Of a stretch of DNA of 64,000 nt, positions 47,121 through 58,011 are shown piece by piece; the first letter of the stretch is position 1, and each line of letters starts with the position of its first letter. The position numbers were made by a program, and so were the translations under genes. Origin of the DNA: Lasiodiplodia sp. COLG20 (taxonomy: Eukaryota > Ascomycota > Dothideomycetes > Botryosphaeriales > Botryosphaeriaceae); contig VNWV01000004.1 of assembly GCA_009801085.1 (NCBI GenBank), forward strand, positions 1,240,001-1,304,000. The letters run 5' to 3'. The notes under the pieces are model-generated. The model was not told where the DNA came from. It made no database searches and was given only the letters and a program-made list of their open reading frames with translations.

Positions 47121-49127
47121 ATGGCGCTGGGAACGCTGCCATCAGCAGCGGGCGAGGCGGGGCCGCAAGCGCAGATGGCACCACGACGCAGACCGCTAAA
47201 CTTGCCGCCGCCGACGAAAGCGGCTGGAGAGGAAGAGGAGGAGGCTCTGCGAAACGAACGCCCCAACGACGACGACGACAACGATGACCCTGCCGCTGCT
47301 AACGTCAAAGCCGCCGGCGTGGTGGCAGCTGCCCTCTCCGCCATGCATGATGCCGCGGCGGCTGCAGCCGCCTCGTCGTCTTCTGCCAGCATCAGCGCCG
47401 CCGGCACCCGCTCTTCCGCATTCCAGGCCAAGGCGATGGGATCCACCGAGATGCTATCCGGGACCGATGCTGCTGCTGCCTTGGCGCCTGCTTCTTCTCT
47501 AGACCAACGCCCCCTCCCGCCAGTTCACACCCTGCCCTCGCCGCCCACCCGCTCCGCTGTTGCAACTCTCCTCCGCGACCATCTGGGCGCGCCTCTCGCT
47601 GCGTCCGACCCGATACGAGAGTGTGATCCACCCGTTCTGGAAGAGCTGCCACGGAACCCGAGGGAGGTGATGCGTGTGGCGCACGAAAAGATCCACGTGT
47701 TTCCATTCAAGGATGTACGGAAGTGCTGGTTGCGGGCATGGGTTGAAGGGAGCTTGGCGAGGGCGACGGAAGTCTTGGAAAACGACGGAGAGGAGCTGGG
47801 TGATTGGGTGGCTGAGGTTGTCAGGTTGGTGGATATGTCGTTGATCCTCGCCGGAGGCGTGGGTAGGGAAGCAACTTGCGAATGGGTTTTTGCGGTGCTG
47901 GAAAGGATGCTGCTGGAGCAGGGTGAAGAACGGCGTGAGCGTCCGGCAAAGAGGCGAAAGCTTTCTGAAAGAGATATGGCTGATGACGCTCACGGAAAGG
48001 ACAGCTCCAGGTGGAAACACCCAGATGCATTTCCGAACTCCACTGTTCGCGCTCCCCCTCTTCGACATCCTATACCTAGACATGAGAGCCTCAGCCTTGC
48101 GGACTTCCAGGCTCATCTCAACACTGCAGCTGGGACTCAAAATTCCACAGATGAAAATCTACCTGGAGATTTGCCTCAGCCTATGATCATCACCGGCGCA
48201 CTGGATCACTGGCCTGCGATATCAGACCCGTCCAGAAGATGGAGTGATCCAAGTTACCTTATGCGGAAGACACTTGGAGGGCGACGCCTCGTCCCAATCG
48301 AGATAGGTAGGAGTTACACTGACGAAGGTTGGGGTCAGGGAATCATCACTTTTAGCGAGTTCATGCGGAAGCACATGTTCCACGACCAGGACGACGCTTC
48401 AAGCCCAATTGGTAGTAGAACGGACGATGCGAGGGGACACAACGATGACGATGATGCGGCGTCGACGACGACGACCACCGCCGATGGCGAGCAAACCGGC
48501 TACCTCGCCCAGCACGACCTCTTCGCGCAGATCCCCTCGCTGCGTGCCGACATCGCCGTGCCGGACTACTGCTACTCCACGCCCATCCCGTCACCGTCGC
48601 CCGCGACCAAGAACGCGACCGCACCCTTGCCTCCGGGCCACCCGTCCTTCCCGCTCCTCAACGCCTGGTTCGGCCCGGCCGACACCATCTCGCCCCTGCA
48701 CACCGACCCGTACCACAACGTCCTCGCCCAGGTCGTCGGCCGCAAGTACGTCCGCCTCTACCCGCCGGGCCAGCGCCGACGCCTGTACCCGCGCGGCGTC
48801 GGCCCCGACGGCGTCGACATGGGCAACACGAGCGAGGTCGACGTCGGCGAGGCCATGGCCGTGCTCGAGGGCTGGGACGGCTGGTCTTCTCCTAACGACG
48901 ACGACGAAGGGGCGGCAGCGCTGTCGGCCGAGGAGGCGTGGGCTCGCGAAGAGGACTTGAAGATGCGCAGGTTCGACTTCGAGGAGAGGTGGCCGGCGTT
49001 CGCGAAGGTCGAGGGTTGCTGCGAAGCGGTGCTGGGGCCTGGCGATGCGCTCTACGTGCCCAAGGGCTGGTGGCACTATGTAAGGAGTCTGGCGCCGAGC
49101 TTCTCGGTGAGTTTTTGGTGGGACTGA
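47121..49127 (+). CDS. JmjC/cupin-8 domain protein, JMJD5-like
   Basis: A single exon of 668 aa from the chosen start. The N-terminal third is low complexity, with acidic runs (about 37-56) and an alanine/serine run (about 66-95). A helical region (about 145-270) with REVMRVAHEKIHVFPF resembles the N-terminal part of JMJD5/KDM8-type proteins. The JmjC (cupin-8) fold covers about 350-668. Iron ligands are H527 and D529 in SPLHTDPYHNVL and H652 in KGWWHYVRSL; GRKYVRLY supplies the 2-oxoglutarate lysine. The full iron site argues for an active 2-oxoglutarate oxygenase, acting as a protein hydroxylase or demethylase; the substrate is unknown. A disordered acidic insert (about 423-458) lies inside the domain. 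The alternative start at 46893 gives 744 aa. Confidence 0.87.
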   Translation: MALGTLPSAAGEAGPQAQMAPRRRPLNLPPPTKAAGEEEEEALRNERPNDDDDNDDPAAANVKAAGVVAAALSAMHDAAAAAAASSSSASISAAGTRSSAFQAKAMGSTEMLSGTDAAAALAPASSLDQRPLPPVHTLPSPPTRSAVATLLRDHLGAPLAASDPIRECDPPVLEELPRNPREVMRVAHEKIHVFPFKDVRKCWLRAWVEGSLARATEVLENDGEELGDWVAEVVRLVDMSLILAGGVGREATCEWVFAVLERMLLEQGEERRERPAKRRKLSERDMADDAHGKDSSRWKHPDAFPNSTVRAPPLRHPIPRHESLSLADFQAHLNTAAGTQNSTDENLPGDLPQPMIITGALDHWPAISDPSRRWSDPSYLMRKTLGGRRLVPIEIGRSYTDEGWGQGIITFSEFMRKHMFHDQDDASSPIGSRTDDARGHNDDDDAASTTTTTADGEQTGYLAQHDLFAQIPSLRADIAVPDYCYSTPIPSPSPATKNATAPLPPGHPSFPLLNAWFGPADTISPLHTDPYHNVLAQVVGRKYVRLYPPGQRRRLYPRGVGPDGVDMGNTSEVDVGEAMAVLEGWDGWSSPNDDDEGAAALSAEEAWAREEDLKMRRFDFEERWPAFAKVEGCCEAVLGPGDALYVPKGWWHYVRSLAPSFSVSFWWD

Positions 49128-50513
49128 GAGCTGAGGTGTAGGGTGGCGGATGGGGCGAGGATGACTCTCGTCCGGCGGATAGCTGCCTGATGCTCTTGTC
49201 AGCTGGATGGTTTCCAAGAGCTATGAGTTGATGAATGATGACCCGCTATGCTGCTTTAACTAAGCATGTGCAGAAAGAGCTCGAGCGAGGAAAAGAAAAG
49301 AGAATGAAAAGGAGTGGCCTATTCCTTTACGGTCCTGAATGAGTTACGTTTGGAAAAGGCAAAGCAGAGAAGACAGTCTTCAAGCAAATGCAGCAAACGC
49401 TCTACAGTGCTTCCAAAAGTAAAATTCAATGTCAAAAACTGAACTGAACACTGTTTAAGGATCGAACGACCATGGGTATATCCGCTAACCACAAAGAACG
49501 ACGCCATATGTCCAAAACCCCTTTTTACCCGTGCGAATATGTAAAAACCCACAAATGTCCTCGCAAAACTTTTACAACCATAAGGCCTCCAATAACATCC
49601 CGCAGCCTCTCTAAGCGCGCCGGCAGCAGCATCTAGACTCGCTCCATCTTCCATCTTCTCGGTTCTAACAAACAGCCTCTCCATGGCGACTCTTCCGGTC
49701 CGCCGAGATATGATAAGAATAGTGAATGTGCTAAGTCTCCAAAGAGAAGCTTAGAATAAAACGGCGCTGTACTGTGTAGTAGACGAGCTCGGCAACCGAG
49801 GATGACCCGCTCCCACCGCCGCGTGTGTTTGTGGAAATAGGACCGATGCCGTTGACGCTAAGTGATAGCCTCGGGGGTGGGAGGTTTTTTGGTGGAATAG
49901 AAACGATCCTTCAGGATGAATCGAGAGAGCCGGTGCTACCGGCTTCGGGCGCTTGATACCTCTTTTCTGAGGCTAACGTCCGCTATCAGGCTCTTGATAG
50001 TCACGGCTGGCATCCAAGTCATGCATGCGACGCAAGAGCTGGGGCCAAATTCGTCCACCAAGTTCAGGGCGAGCCCGGTCCACGAAACTGGTGGTCATTC
50101 CAGAGATGGCTCGGTGACGAGCGAATGTCTGTTTTACAAGGTGGCCAAAAAAATCGAAAGGCTCGGATTACTGGTCTGCGCGAGAGCCGCAGTGTTGGCA
50201 GTGCCTTTTGTTTTTAGGCTTTGGCCTCTGTCTTGTGTTGCTTGAACAGCCATGTTTCCTCGTGCCACCGACGCTGGAGGCCGCCAGGTGGCAAGGCGGT
50301 CTCGACCGCATTCCTCCGGGTCCTTGCCCTGTTCCTGCGTTCGCACACGACGGGAGCTGAGAGCTGATTAGCCCCGAGCTGACAAGGCATACACGGTGCT
50401 ACCGGACGCCCAAATTTAGGAACCGAGTAGGTTACTCACAAACTCTTGGCTCCGCAGTTGTGTCACGAAGCCTCGTCATGATGTGGGAGCCTTGCAGCTG
50501 AGAATTTAGAGCC
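49128..50513. other. Convergent intergenic region
   Basis: The JmjC gene and the membrane protein gene to its right end towards each other, so two 3' untranslated regions lie here. The remaining frames are short, overlap on both strands and show no domain. Confidence 0.45.
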
Positions 50514-51612
50514 TCATTTTGCTTCTTCGTCAGAGTTCCACCGATTTCCTCGCCTATGGTCGTGTGCGAAATATTCGGTTGGCTCTCCCTGAATCGACAG
50601 TCCATCCGAGTCGCGAACCATAGGATGATGTTCCATTTCATGGATAGGATCCGCGGGCATCTCGTACACCTCTCTCCCGACGACTTCCTGGGGGGCTGGA
50701 GGGGTGCTGGAATTACTGTGGTAGTGTGTGCGTTGCGAGCCCTGCTCGCTTCCCCGACCACTGTCACCTGCGCCGAAGGGGATAACGTCGCTTGCCCTCC
50801 GGCTGTTGGCCACGGGCTCGTATTGCCTATCGAGGTTCCGGCGCCGCCATCTCCACAGGACCAAGAGCAGCGTGATTCCAGCGACTATGGTGACCAAGAT
50901 GGATAGATAGCGGGCTCCCTGGGCTTCGCGGCACATCCACTTGTATTCGGGGTGTTCGCCTTCAATGATGGTTTTGTTGACAGCACCTGTGCAGATCCAG
51001 GTCTCGGGAGTGTAGTAGGTGCCATTGTTTTCCAGGTTCTGCTCGATGCCCTGGTCCGATTCCCAGTAGTCGTAGTTGGAATAGGCTGCGGCGGCGGCTC
51101 CGCGCAACACGGCGGCGAGGGCGACCAAGGTAGCAATGCGATGAACGGGGAGCTTCCACTCGCGGTGCTGGGTGGGATTAGCCTGGGGATCGTTCAGAGC
51201 ACCTGCGGATGCGACGGCTCACCTTCTCCTTGCCGGACCAGTTCCATCTCAAAGGCATATCATCACCGATAAGGGACATGACAAACAGCACACACGCGTC
51301 AAACACACCAATAGCACCGGAGGCGGCTACCAGGTAGGAACTGCCGCGCTTGAAGTCGCCGCCGTACCTGGGGACCTGGTCATGCGTGACAGCGAGGATG
51401 TGCGAGATCAAGCCGGTCATTGCGGGCGACAAAATGCCGTTCACGAGGATGCATGTTGACAGCAGCGAGAGGTAGCATTTGCGGCGCCAGCGGACGATCC
51501 TGGAGGGCTGCTTGCGAAAGGGCTGCGGCTGCGGCTGCAGCTGCGGCTGGGGCGACGGGGCATGAGAGACAGGCAGCTGGGAGCTGCTTTCTCGCTGGAT
51601 GGGGCTGACCAT
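50514..51612 (-). CDS. Four-helix membrane protein, unknown
   Basis: Two exons, 51612-51223 and 51167-50514, join in phase to 347 aa. The N terminus (1-40) is hydrophilic with a proline-glutamine run encoded by a CAG/CCG-rich repeat at about 51520-51555. Hydrophobic helices lie at about 45-70, 88-112, 138-158 and 210-232. An outer loop between helices 3 and 4 holds NNGTYYTPETWICTG and a second cysteine, which could form a disulphide; NGT and NKT are glycosylation sites. The C-terminal tail (about 235-347) is cytoplasmic, polar and rich in serine and histidine. The layout is tetraspan-like (claudin/MARVEL style), but no family signature is certain. The 55-nt intron has a GTGAGC donor and joins KEK to HREWKLP in frame. 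Confidence 0.8.
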
Positions 51613-52354
51613 GGCGGCTGCTCTCAGAGAGACAGCACGGCATACATCTGCTTCGTGAGGAAAGAGCGGCGGGGTGGGAGAGAAGGGCTCAATAAGGTTG
51701 GCTGGAGAGGCGCGAAGGATCCGGGCGTCGGAGCGAGAGAAATGAGCCGCGAGCGAGTCGAGGTCCGTCGATGAGGCGTGGGTGGATACAATATAGCAGC
51801 GAGCGGCGCGTCATGTCATAAGAGATGGCCCCAGCCCCCTTGCAGCGAGCCTCAAACATCAGGACTAGATTCCGCCTCGCCGCGTGCTGCACCATTCACG
51901 TTGTGCGGGCAAGCGCCAGGCCGGCCGTGGGGGCCGCAGAGCGCACTGCCCCGGGGCATCGCTGCCGAAACTGTCAACACTGCTGTGCCGCCCGCGATCG
52001 CCGCTGAGAAAGCCAAAAACCCGGTACAAGAAACGCGCGGCTCAAGCGCTACCACCGACGGCGCACCGCGCACATTCCTCAATCGTTATTTGGGGAAGCA
52101 GCATGGGCCACGCCCGCTGCTGTTGAAACGCTCAATGGCCACCCGCCCCCACGATATTCTGCCCGTCGGTTTTATATTTAGAACTCCGCCCGCCAAGTCC
52201 CCCGGCCGCCAACCCCGCTACCAACACCCACTGGTCCATATACTGCAGTCCGCTCTGCAACCTGTCACCATTACGAGGCCTCGATCCAGCCCGTTGCGGC
52301 CTCGTCCAACGCCCGACGTCATCCCAGTCCAAACAAGCTTCACATCCCAGCTAT
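51613..52354. other. Intergenic
   Basis: This gap carries the promoter of the four-helix membrane protein gene and the 3' untranslated region of the flavin monooxygenase gene. A 301-codon frame on the plus strand (51778-52683) crosses into the monooxygenase gene and is a compositional artefact. Confidence 0.45.
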
Positions 52355-54699
52355 TTACTGCGCATCAAGCAGGCACCCACCAAAATACGTCGCCAGCTCA
52401 TCCACGTCCTCCAGCTCCCCAATGTAACCAACATACTGATCTGGCCTCAGCGCCACTACGCACCCCCTCTCCGCATCCACCCCATAGTTCTCGTACGCGT
52501 GCCCGTGCCCCTCGTGATAGCTCTCATCGTCCACGTACACTTTCATGTAGTCCCATCCTCTTTTCTCGTCGAATGGGTGCAGCAACTCCGGGAAATCCCG
52601 CAGCAGCTCTACATCCCTGCGCGGCATGCTATGCACCGTCAGGATTTCCACAACCGAGTCGATCTTCTGGTCCGCCGGCGTGACACGACGCAACCACGAG
52701 CCCGGTGCATCCAGCGCGGCGCAGAATTTGTCGATACGCTCCTTCTGCGGGGCAGACAGCACGTTGCCCGCAAAGAGGATGATGCGGAATCGCCCGTCTG
52801 CCGGAAGCCGTTCCGCCAGGTGCCAGGGCCGCGAGTCGGACTGATTGAGCACTTTGAAGCTTGGGAAGCGCTTGCCGAGGGGCACGTTAGTGGCCAGATG
52901 CTGCTTGCCGACCACCTGCTTGCTCCCCGTTTGACTCGCTGATACGTCGGAACCGTCGCCCTGCTCCACGGCGCTGCCAGCTTTGGCGATGAGCATCGAG
53001 GCGCCATAGTCCACGCTGAGGCCGCTGGTAAACATGTGCGCCGTGCGGAACGTCTCTTTGAATTCTTCCATGCTGATTCCTTCCGTGTCGAGGATGTCCT
53101 TGGCCGGCCGGCCGCTAAAGAGACGAGAGAACTTGTGATCAAAGTCGATAAGGTCCTGGGCGATGCGCCGGCGCTCGGATTGGTAAGTCTTGAGGATTGA
53201 ACGGGGTGAGCGACCCATTACAACAGATGCGATTTTCCAGCCAAGGTTGTACGCATCCGCCATGGAGACGTTCATCCCCTGACCCGCCTTCGGGCTGTGC
53301 GTGTGGACAGCGTCGCCGGCAAGGAAGACGCGTTGATGGAGGTCAAAGTTCTTTCCAACTCGCTGTCCAATTTGATAGCCCGTCCACCTGCCAATGGCCC
53401 ATTAGCATCATCCTAACATAAATGTCGCTCTCGCTTACCATTCGCAGTAGTCGTAAGTCAGCTTGTAAGGGCTGATGATCCTCTGTGCAGCCTTGATGAT
53501 AAGCTCTGGAGTAATCTTCGACCTGTCCGCCCTTCCACTTGCGTCAGGGACAACTTCTTTGAGCTGAATATACAGTCGAACAATGCCCCTTTCCCGCGGG
53601 ATGACCATCAGGCTTCCCTCGTTGGCGCTGTGGATGATGCAGCGGTTCCTAATATCAGCTGATTTCAGTTAGAGCTGACTCCCAGAGGGCTTGGCCTTCG
53701 GCACTTACGGAAATCGGTGATGGGAACAACATCTGTTCAGGGTCGTATAGTTAGTGTCTGCCATTGGAGAAACCAACAAGGCTCGGGTCACTTTACCGAG
53801 AACACCCCAAATGTAGTCGGTTGCTTCTCCTTCTAGCTCAAAGCCCAATTGCCTCCTAGTCCAGCTGTGGGCACCGTCGCAGCCAACCATATACTTGGTC
53901 CTCAATATCTCGGAAGTGCCCTCTCTTCCCGAACTCTTCCGCAGCAAATCATCCGTGTCATCTGGCGACAAATTGCTCCTGAACAATCCGTCCGAAACCC
54001 CCGAGCCATTTGAGGCCAACGATTGTGCAGGAGTGGCCTCCTCGTCAGATAAGTGACGCAGCTTCACCGTGATGGGGTAAGCTGAGTTATCCTCGACCAG
54101 AGATTCGTCAATCTCCAACGCCTCGGGAAGGACGCCACGCTCGACCTCGATGTTCGAGTGCTCCTTCATGTGGTCCAGAAAGAAGCGCTCGATCCGACCC
54201 TGATGCAGCACGCACTCGGTGAAGCGCGAGATGCCCGGCGGCGTGTCCGGCACCCTGTCAGAGCGCCGGATGACGCCCTTTTCGTCTGGGTTCCACATGC
54301 ATACCTGCGAGTAAGCTCCTGTCAGCTTGTTCGCCCATATACGGCCCCCATCATCTAGCTGTGATGTGGAGCAATTGCCGGTCTCGTCTTTCTCGGAGTA
54401 CCTCTAGCATGTGGTTGGCTTCCAGCCATGCCCGGTGCGCGAACCCGAAGCTGTCAAAGATCTCTAGGCTACGGCATTGCAAGCCGTCAGCTTGACCGGC
54501 GAAGATCTTGGTGCCCCGTTTGTCAACGATGCGAGCATTGATGCCGCAACGCGCCATCCAGGCCGCCGTCAGGAGACCGGCGGGGCCGGCGCCCACGATG
54601 AGGCTGCCGAAAGTGGGTTAGAAAGATGACAGCGAGGCGGGTGAGGCGAGAATGGACATACACATCGCACTTCGTCTCTGGAATCGTTGCTGCAGGCAT
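52355..54699 (-). CDS. Phenol 2-monooxygenase-like flavoprotein
   Basis: Six exons, 54699-54662, 54603-54402, 54304-53797, 53732-53709, 53658-53439 and 53387-52355, join in phase to 674 aa, the usual family length. It is a class A flavin monooxygenase that uses NADPH and oxygen to hydroxylate an aromatic ring. Landmarks are VLIVGAGPAGLLTAAWMA (FAD dinucleotide fold, near residue 15), MVGCDGAHSWTRRQLG (DG motif) and VFLAGDAVHTHSPKAGQGMN (second FAD motif). The C-terminal 200 residues form the thioredoxin-like domain found in phenol hydroxylases. Exon 4 is only 24 nt but restores the conserved IWGVLDVVPITDFPDIRNR; without it the conserved line breaks. The substrate may be a phenol or a resorcinol-like acid. 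A C-terminal peroxisomal signal is absent (ends LLDAQ). Confidence 0.93.
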
Positions 54700-55378
54700 C
54701 ACTCGGCTCTAACGTGTGGAGAAAGCGCGGGCTGTTGTTTAAGCAAGAGATATGTGAGAATGTAAGAAAGTGGGTTGAGAAGAGGCGGGACAGCTTTATA
54801 AGCTACGGATATGCACGGCGGAGGTTTCATGGTGGACTGCGGGCACGGGGCTCGGTACATGCGGAAGGTGGTGTATTGCGGGGGAGGGATATGTGGGGGA
54901 GAGCTTCTTAGCGGCTTATTTGATCCTGACAAAGCCAATTCTGCCGCTGCTCTTTGGCTGTCAGTTGTCGGTTATCAGAATGATTCATTGGCCTTCTGCT
55001 TGTTATTTGTTAGTGAGCTTTTGATTGGCCCATTCTTTTACTAGCTATGCATCGGACCGGTACCCGTAAGAGCTAGGTCCACAGTAGTGATACCTATCGC
55101 GGGAGTGGGGCAGTGTCAGCTTTCTGCCTGCTTAATGCATGCATGCATGTCGCAACACACAACTTGCAGCTGTGTAATTTCGTTGTGCTAATTAAAAAGG
55201 GTCTAAGTCGACAGAAACAGATGTCTATAGGAAAATCCGAGAGACTTTCGGGGTATCTTGAACATCCAGTTGGTTCAAGTCTCGCTCCAAAACTCTAAAC
55301 CCATGCTTCTTACAAAACCCTAATACCATGTCAGGGCAACGCCAAGTTTCCGACCCTAAGTGATCGACAACGGCAGGC
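54700..55378. promoter_or_regulatory. Promoter of monooxygenase gene
   Basis: Upstream sequence of the monooxygenase gene and 3' sequence of the AN1 gene lie here. Several CCAAT-type pentamers occur on both strands between about 54930 and 55030, more than in other gaps. No functional site is proven. Confidence 0.4.
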
Positions 55379-56389
55379 TTACACCTGAATCAGGTCCGGC
55401 ACCGGCGGTCCAACGCCCCTCAACAACACTATGGTGTTTCCTGTTTGGCAGGAAGCACCGATCTTATCGCTGAAGTCTAACAGCTTTCCGCTCTCAACGT
55501 GGAAGACCCGTAGTTTGTTCTCCTCCCCGTCTCCTCTATTATTCACATTCTCAACCTGCAGCGCTTTCGCAGCCATGTCCAGCACTCGGCCGACACTCCA
55601 CTCGGTGCTGTAGAAGAAATCGCCGGTGGGGTGCTTGGCCGTCGTCGTATCGGCCGAGGCCTCCACATGCAAGTACACCCGCTTTTCCGGCGGAAGCTTG
55701 GCGTCCCCCTTGGCCGTCTTCTTGAGGTTGTTGATGGCGGCTGCGCGAGCCGCCGGCGAGTTGCCACTCCGGCTGAGCAGTGGTTTCGCCTTGACTGCAT
55801 TGGATGTTTCCGTAGCCGCCGCCTTCTTACTCAAGCCCCACGCCTTGAGCTTCTCCAGCGCCGCAAGCCCGCGCTCTTTCTGTGACGATGGTTTGGCGCC
55901 CAACGGCGTCAGCTTCGCGCAGTCATGATCCTCCCGCATGCGGTGTTTTAAACAGTATTGGCGGTTGCAGTTGGGGCAGTGTACGCCGGGGTTGAGCGAG
56001 GTATTGACGAGCGTCTTGCAAACGGGCGAGGAGCATTGTTGTTCGTGCGTGAGAATGTTGGGTTTCGGGGTCGACGAGTTCGATGACGGGGTCGACGAGG
56101 CTTCGCGACGTGCGCGTGCCCATGCGCCAGCCTTGGTGCACTTGTGCGCCGTCTCTGTTCGGTGATCTAGGCAATAGGTCCTGCGACAAGAGGATTAGCC
56201 AAGGGATGGAGAGAACATGCATGGAAGTATCCGGACGTACCCTCTACAGCTCTCGCAGCGGAATGGAAGGAAGTCCAGCTGGTGGCAGAACGCAAACTGG
56301 CAGTGAGAGCCGATAGCTTCCACGTCGCCAACAGACATGCTGGTATAGCTCTGCTGTTCCGCGTCTTGCGAAGAAGATGGATCCGCCAT
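55379..56389 (-). CDS. CUZ1: AN1 zinc-finger protein, Cuz1-like
   Basis: Two exons, 56389-56241 and 56180-55379, join in phase to 316 aa. Two AN1 zinc fingers stand at the N terminus. The first uses C30, C35, C45, C48, C53, H56, H62 and C64 and is split by the 60-nt intron; the second (about 95-135) has CSSPVC, HCPNC and YCLKHRMREDHDC. A basic, alanine-rich linker follows. The last 100 residues (YLHVEASAD to VLLRGVGPPVPDLIQV) match the ubiquitin-like domain of Cuz1. This order, two AN1 fingers then a ubiquitin-like fold, is that of Cuz1/ZFAND1, which binds Cdc48 and the proteasome and helps cells survive arsenite stress. Animal ZFAND2 proteins lack the ubiquitin-like end, so Cuz1 is preferred. 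No metal- or stress-response element was identified upstream. Confidence 0.9.
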
Positions 56390-56996
56390 ATTGAAGATAT
56401 GAGCCGCAAGCTTTATACGGTAGCGCAGTATAGCGATGGTGTTAGTACTGGTCGAGGTTCAGGCTGCGACGCAAGTGCGTAATCATGGAGGCTTTGGAAG
56501 ATGCCAGAACGGGGCAACATGACCACGGAAGCCAAGCGGCGCGGAGGGACCGACGCGTTAAGCCCGGGGCCGAAGAGCCGAGTGAGATCGCCAGCCGTAA
56601 GGCTGAGCACGTGCGACTGCTTTCACCAACTCTATCCAGATGGGAGGGAAGACGCTTTGAAGGCATCCAGTCATCCTTGAATTTGTCAATTCTAAATTGC
56701 CCGATAATTCTTGGCGCACATATGTTTGGAGAATACTATTCTTTACACCACCGTAGCTGAAAGTTGTCAACGTACAGGTGCATAGCTCTTCTATTTTGGC
56801 ACCTTGTTCTTGCCGCTTCTCCGATTTCCCGCCTACGAAGACCACACGAGCAACCGGGATCTGCGAAGCAACAAGGCGGCATGCTTGAGCCTTCGATCCC
56901 GCTGTGCCCGACGTGCCATTCATCAAAATCCTTGCCCTTTGATTTGCCAAGCTCAACACGTAAGTCATGCCATTTCTTTTCATCTCAACTTGCAGA
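56390..56996. other. Intergenic, promoter of the AN1 gene
   Basis: Both flanking genes are on the minus strand. The gap holds the promoter of the Cuz1-like gene and the 3' untranslated region of EMC4. Nothing further is seen. Confidence 0.4.
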
Positions 56997-57627
56997 TCAT
57001 TGCGATCCCCACCCCAGGAACTGCGCTCTCTCCAGCGGTAGCCTCTCAGACTCCCAGGCCAGCCAATCGCTCCTTGTGGTGGGCAGGAGTCCCATTTTGT
57101 TAACCTTCCAAATCCCAAGCGCGAGAGCCAAGCAATTCGTGGCGACGAAGACGAGCTTGACACCCAGCAGCCGGGATGAGGTGCCGGGGGTCTCAAAGTT
57201 GGCAAAGGTGCGGTTGATGTTGATAACAGCGTTGACAGGGTTCTTGAACAGCATGAAGACCATCATGATGGAGAAGATCTGCAGCGAGTTTCCGGACATG
57301 TACATGCCTAGAGCGGCAATCAGTCTCATTGAATCAATAGATGTAATTGAGCAGATGCGCACCGATGGCGTTCATGGGCAGCTGCTTGGCCGGGGCAATG
57401 GCAAGCTCCCAGGCCTTCTTCAGCTTCAGCGTGTCCATCTCCTCGGTGGAGGGCGGCTTGCGGGCAGGCTGGGTGGCCTTGGTGTTCTTGCCCTGCTGGT
57501 GTCGCTGCGGCGCGGTGTAGCCCGGCGGATCGGGGATGCTGGCCTTTGCAGGCTGCGGGGCGGGCGGCGAGTTGAGGTCGACGACCCACCGCGGGGGCGG
57601 CGGGGGCGCAGCGTGGGCGACGGACAT
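56997..57627 (-). CDS. EMC4: ER membrane protein complex subunit 4
   Basis: Two exons, 57627-57363 and 57307-56997, join in phase to 191 aa, normal for fungal Emc4. The EMC inserts tail-anchored and multi-pass proteins into the ER membrane. The N terminus is cytosolic, with a WVVDLNSPP stretch and a proline/lysine linker. A conserved KLKKAWELAIAPAKQLPMN helix leads into GMYMSGNSLQIFSIMMV. Two further hydrophobic helices lie near 105-125 and 145-165, and GIWKVNKMGLLPTTRSDWLAW is the family hallmark before the C-terminal PLERA. The 55-nt intron sits inside the MNAI-GMYMSGN block, whose continuity proves the junction. It is divergent from the AP-1 beta gene across 384 bp; both encode secretory-pathway proteins. 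Confidence 0.95.
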
Positions 57628-58011
57628 TTGGGCGATGGACGGGGGATGGCTGTGGTGGTGGTGATGTTCGGCGGAGGAGCTGCGGGCGGCGCTGGGGCCT
57701 CCCGGAGCGGAAGCTGGGTGCGGCGGAAGTGCGCGCCAGGTGCCGCGGCGCTGGCGGCCCCTTCTCGCACAGGACCATCATCATCTCACAGCCCTCGCGC
57801 CCTCTCCGACTCCCTCCGCTCGACTCCCGCTCGATCCCCAGCCAGCGCGCCCGTTGCCGCGCGAGGAATGGTCACGCAGCTTCTCCGATAACCAGACACA
57901 CGTGGACGCGGCACAGTCTCCCGGACCTCGAACCGGATTGGAGGGGGAAAGGGACAAGCTTGGAGGGGAGCACATGCATGTAGAGCCACTCCTCTGGGCA
58001 CCACCGCAGAT
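57628..58011. promoter_or_regulatory. Shared divergent promoter, EMC4 / AP-1 beta
   Basis: The two start codons lie 384 bp apart on opposite strands, so both promoters are here. An inverted CCAAT box (ATTGG, about 57937-57941) lies some 70 bp before the AP-1 gene. No TATA box was seen. Confidence 0.5.

Noticed and set aside
51778..52683. 301-codon plus-strand frame overlapping the monooxygenase end
   Set aside because: It runs antisense into a well-supported gene and is proline/arginine-rich with no motif.
10397..54699. Secondary-metabolite cluster built from the MFS transporter, Zn2Cys6 regulator and flavin monooxygenase
   Set aside because: The three genes lie up to 44 kb apart and are separated by housekeeping genes such as QTRT1, TAM41 and HIS5; there is no backbone synthase.
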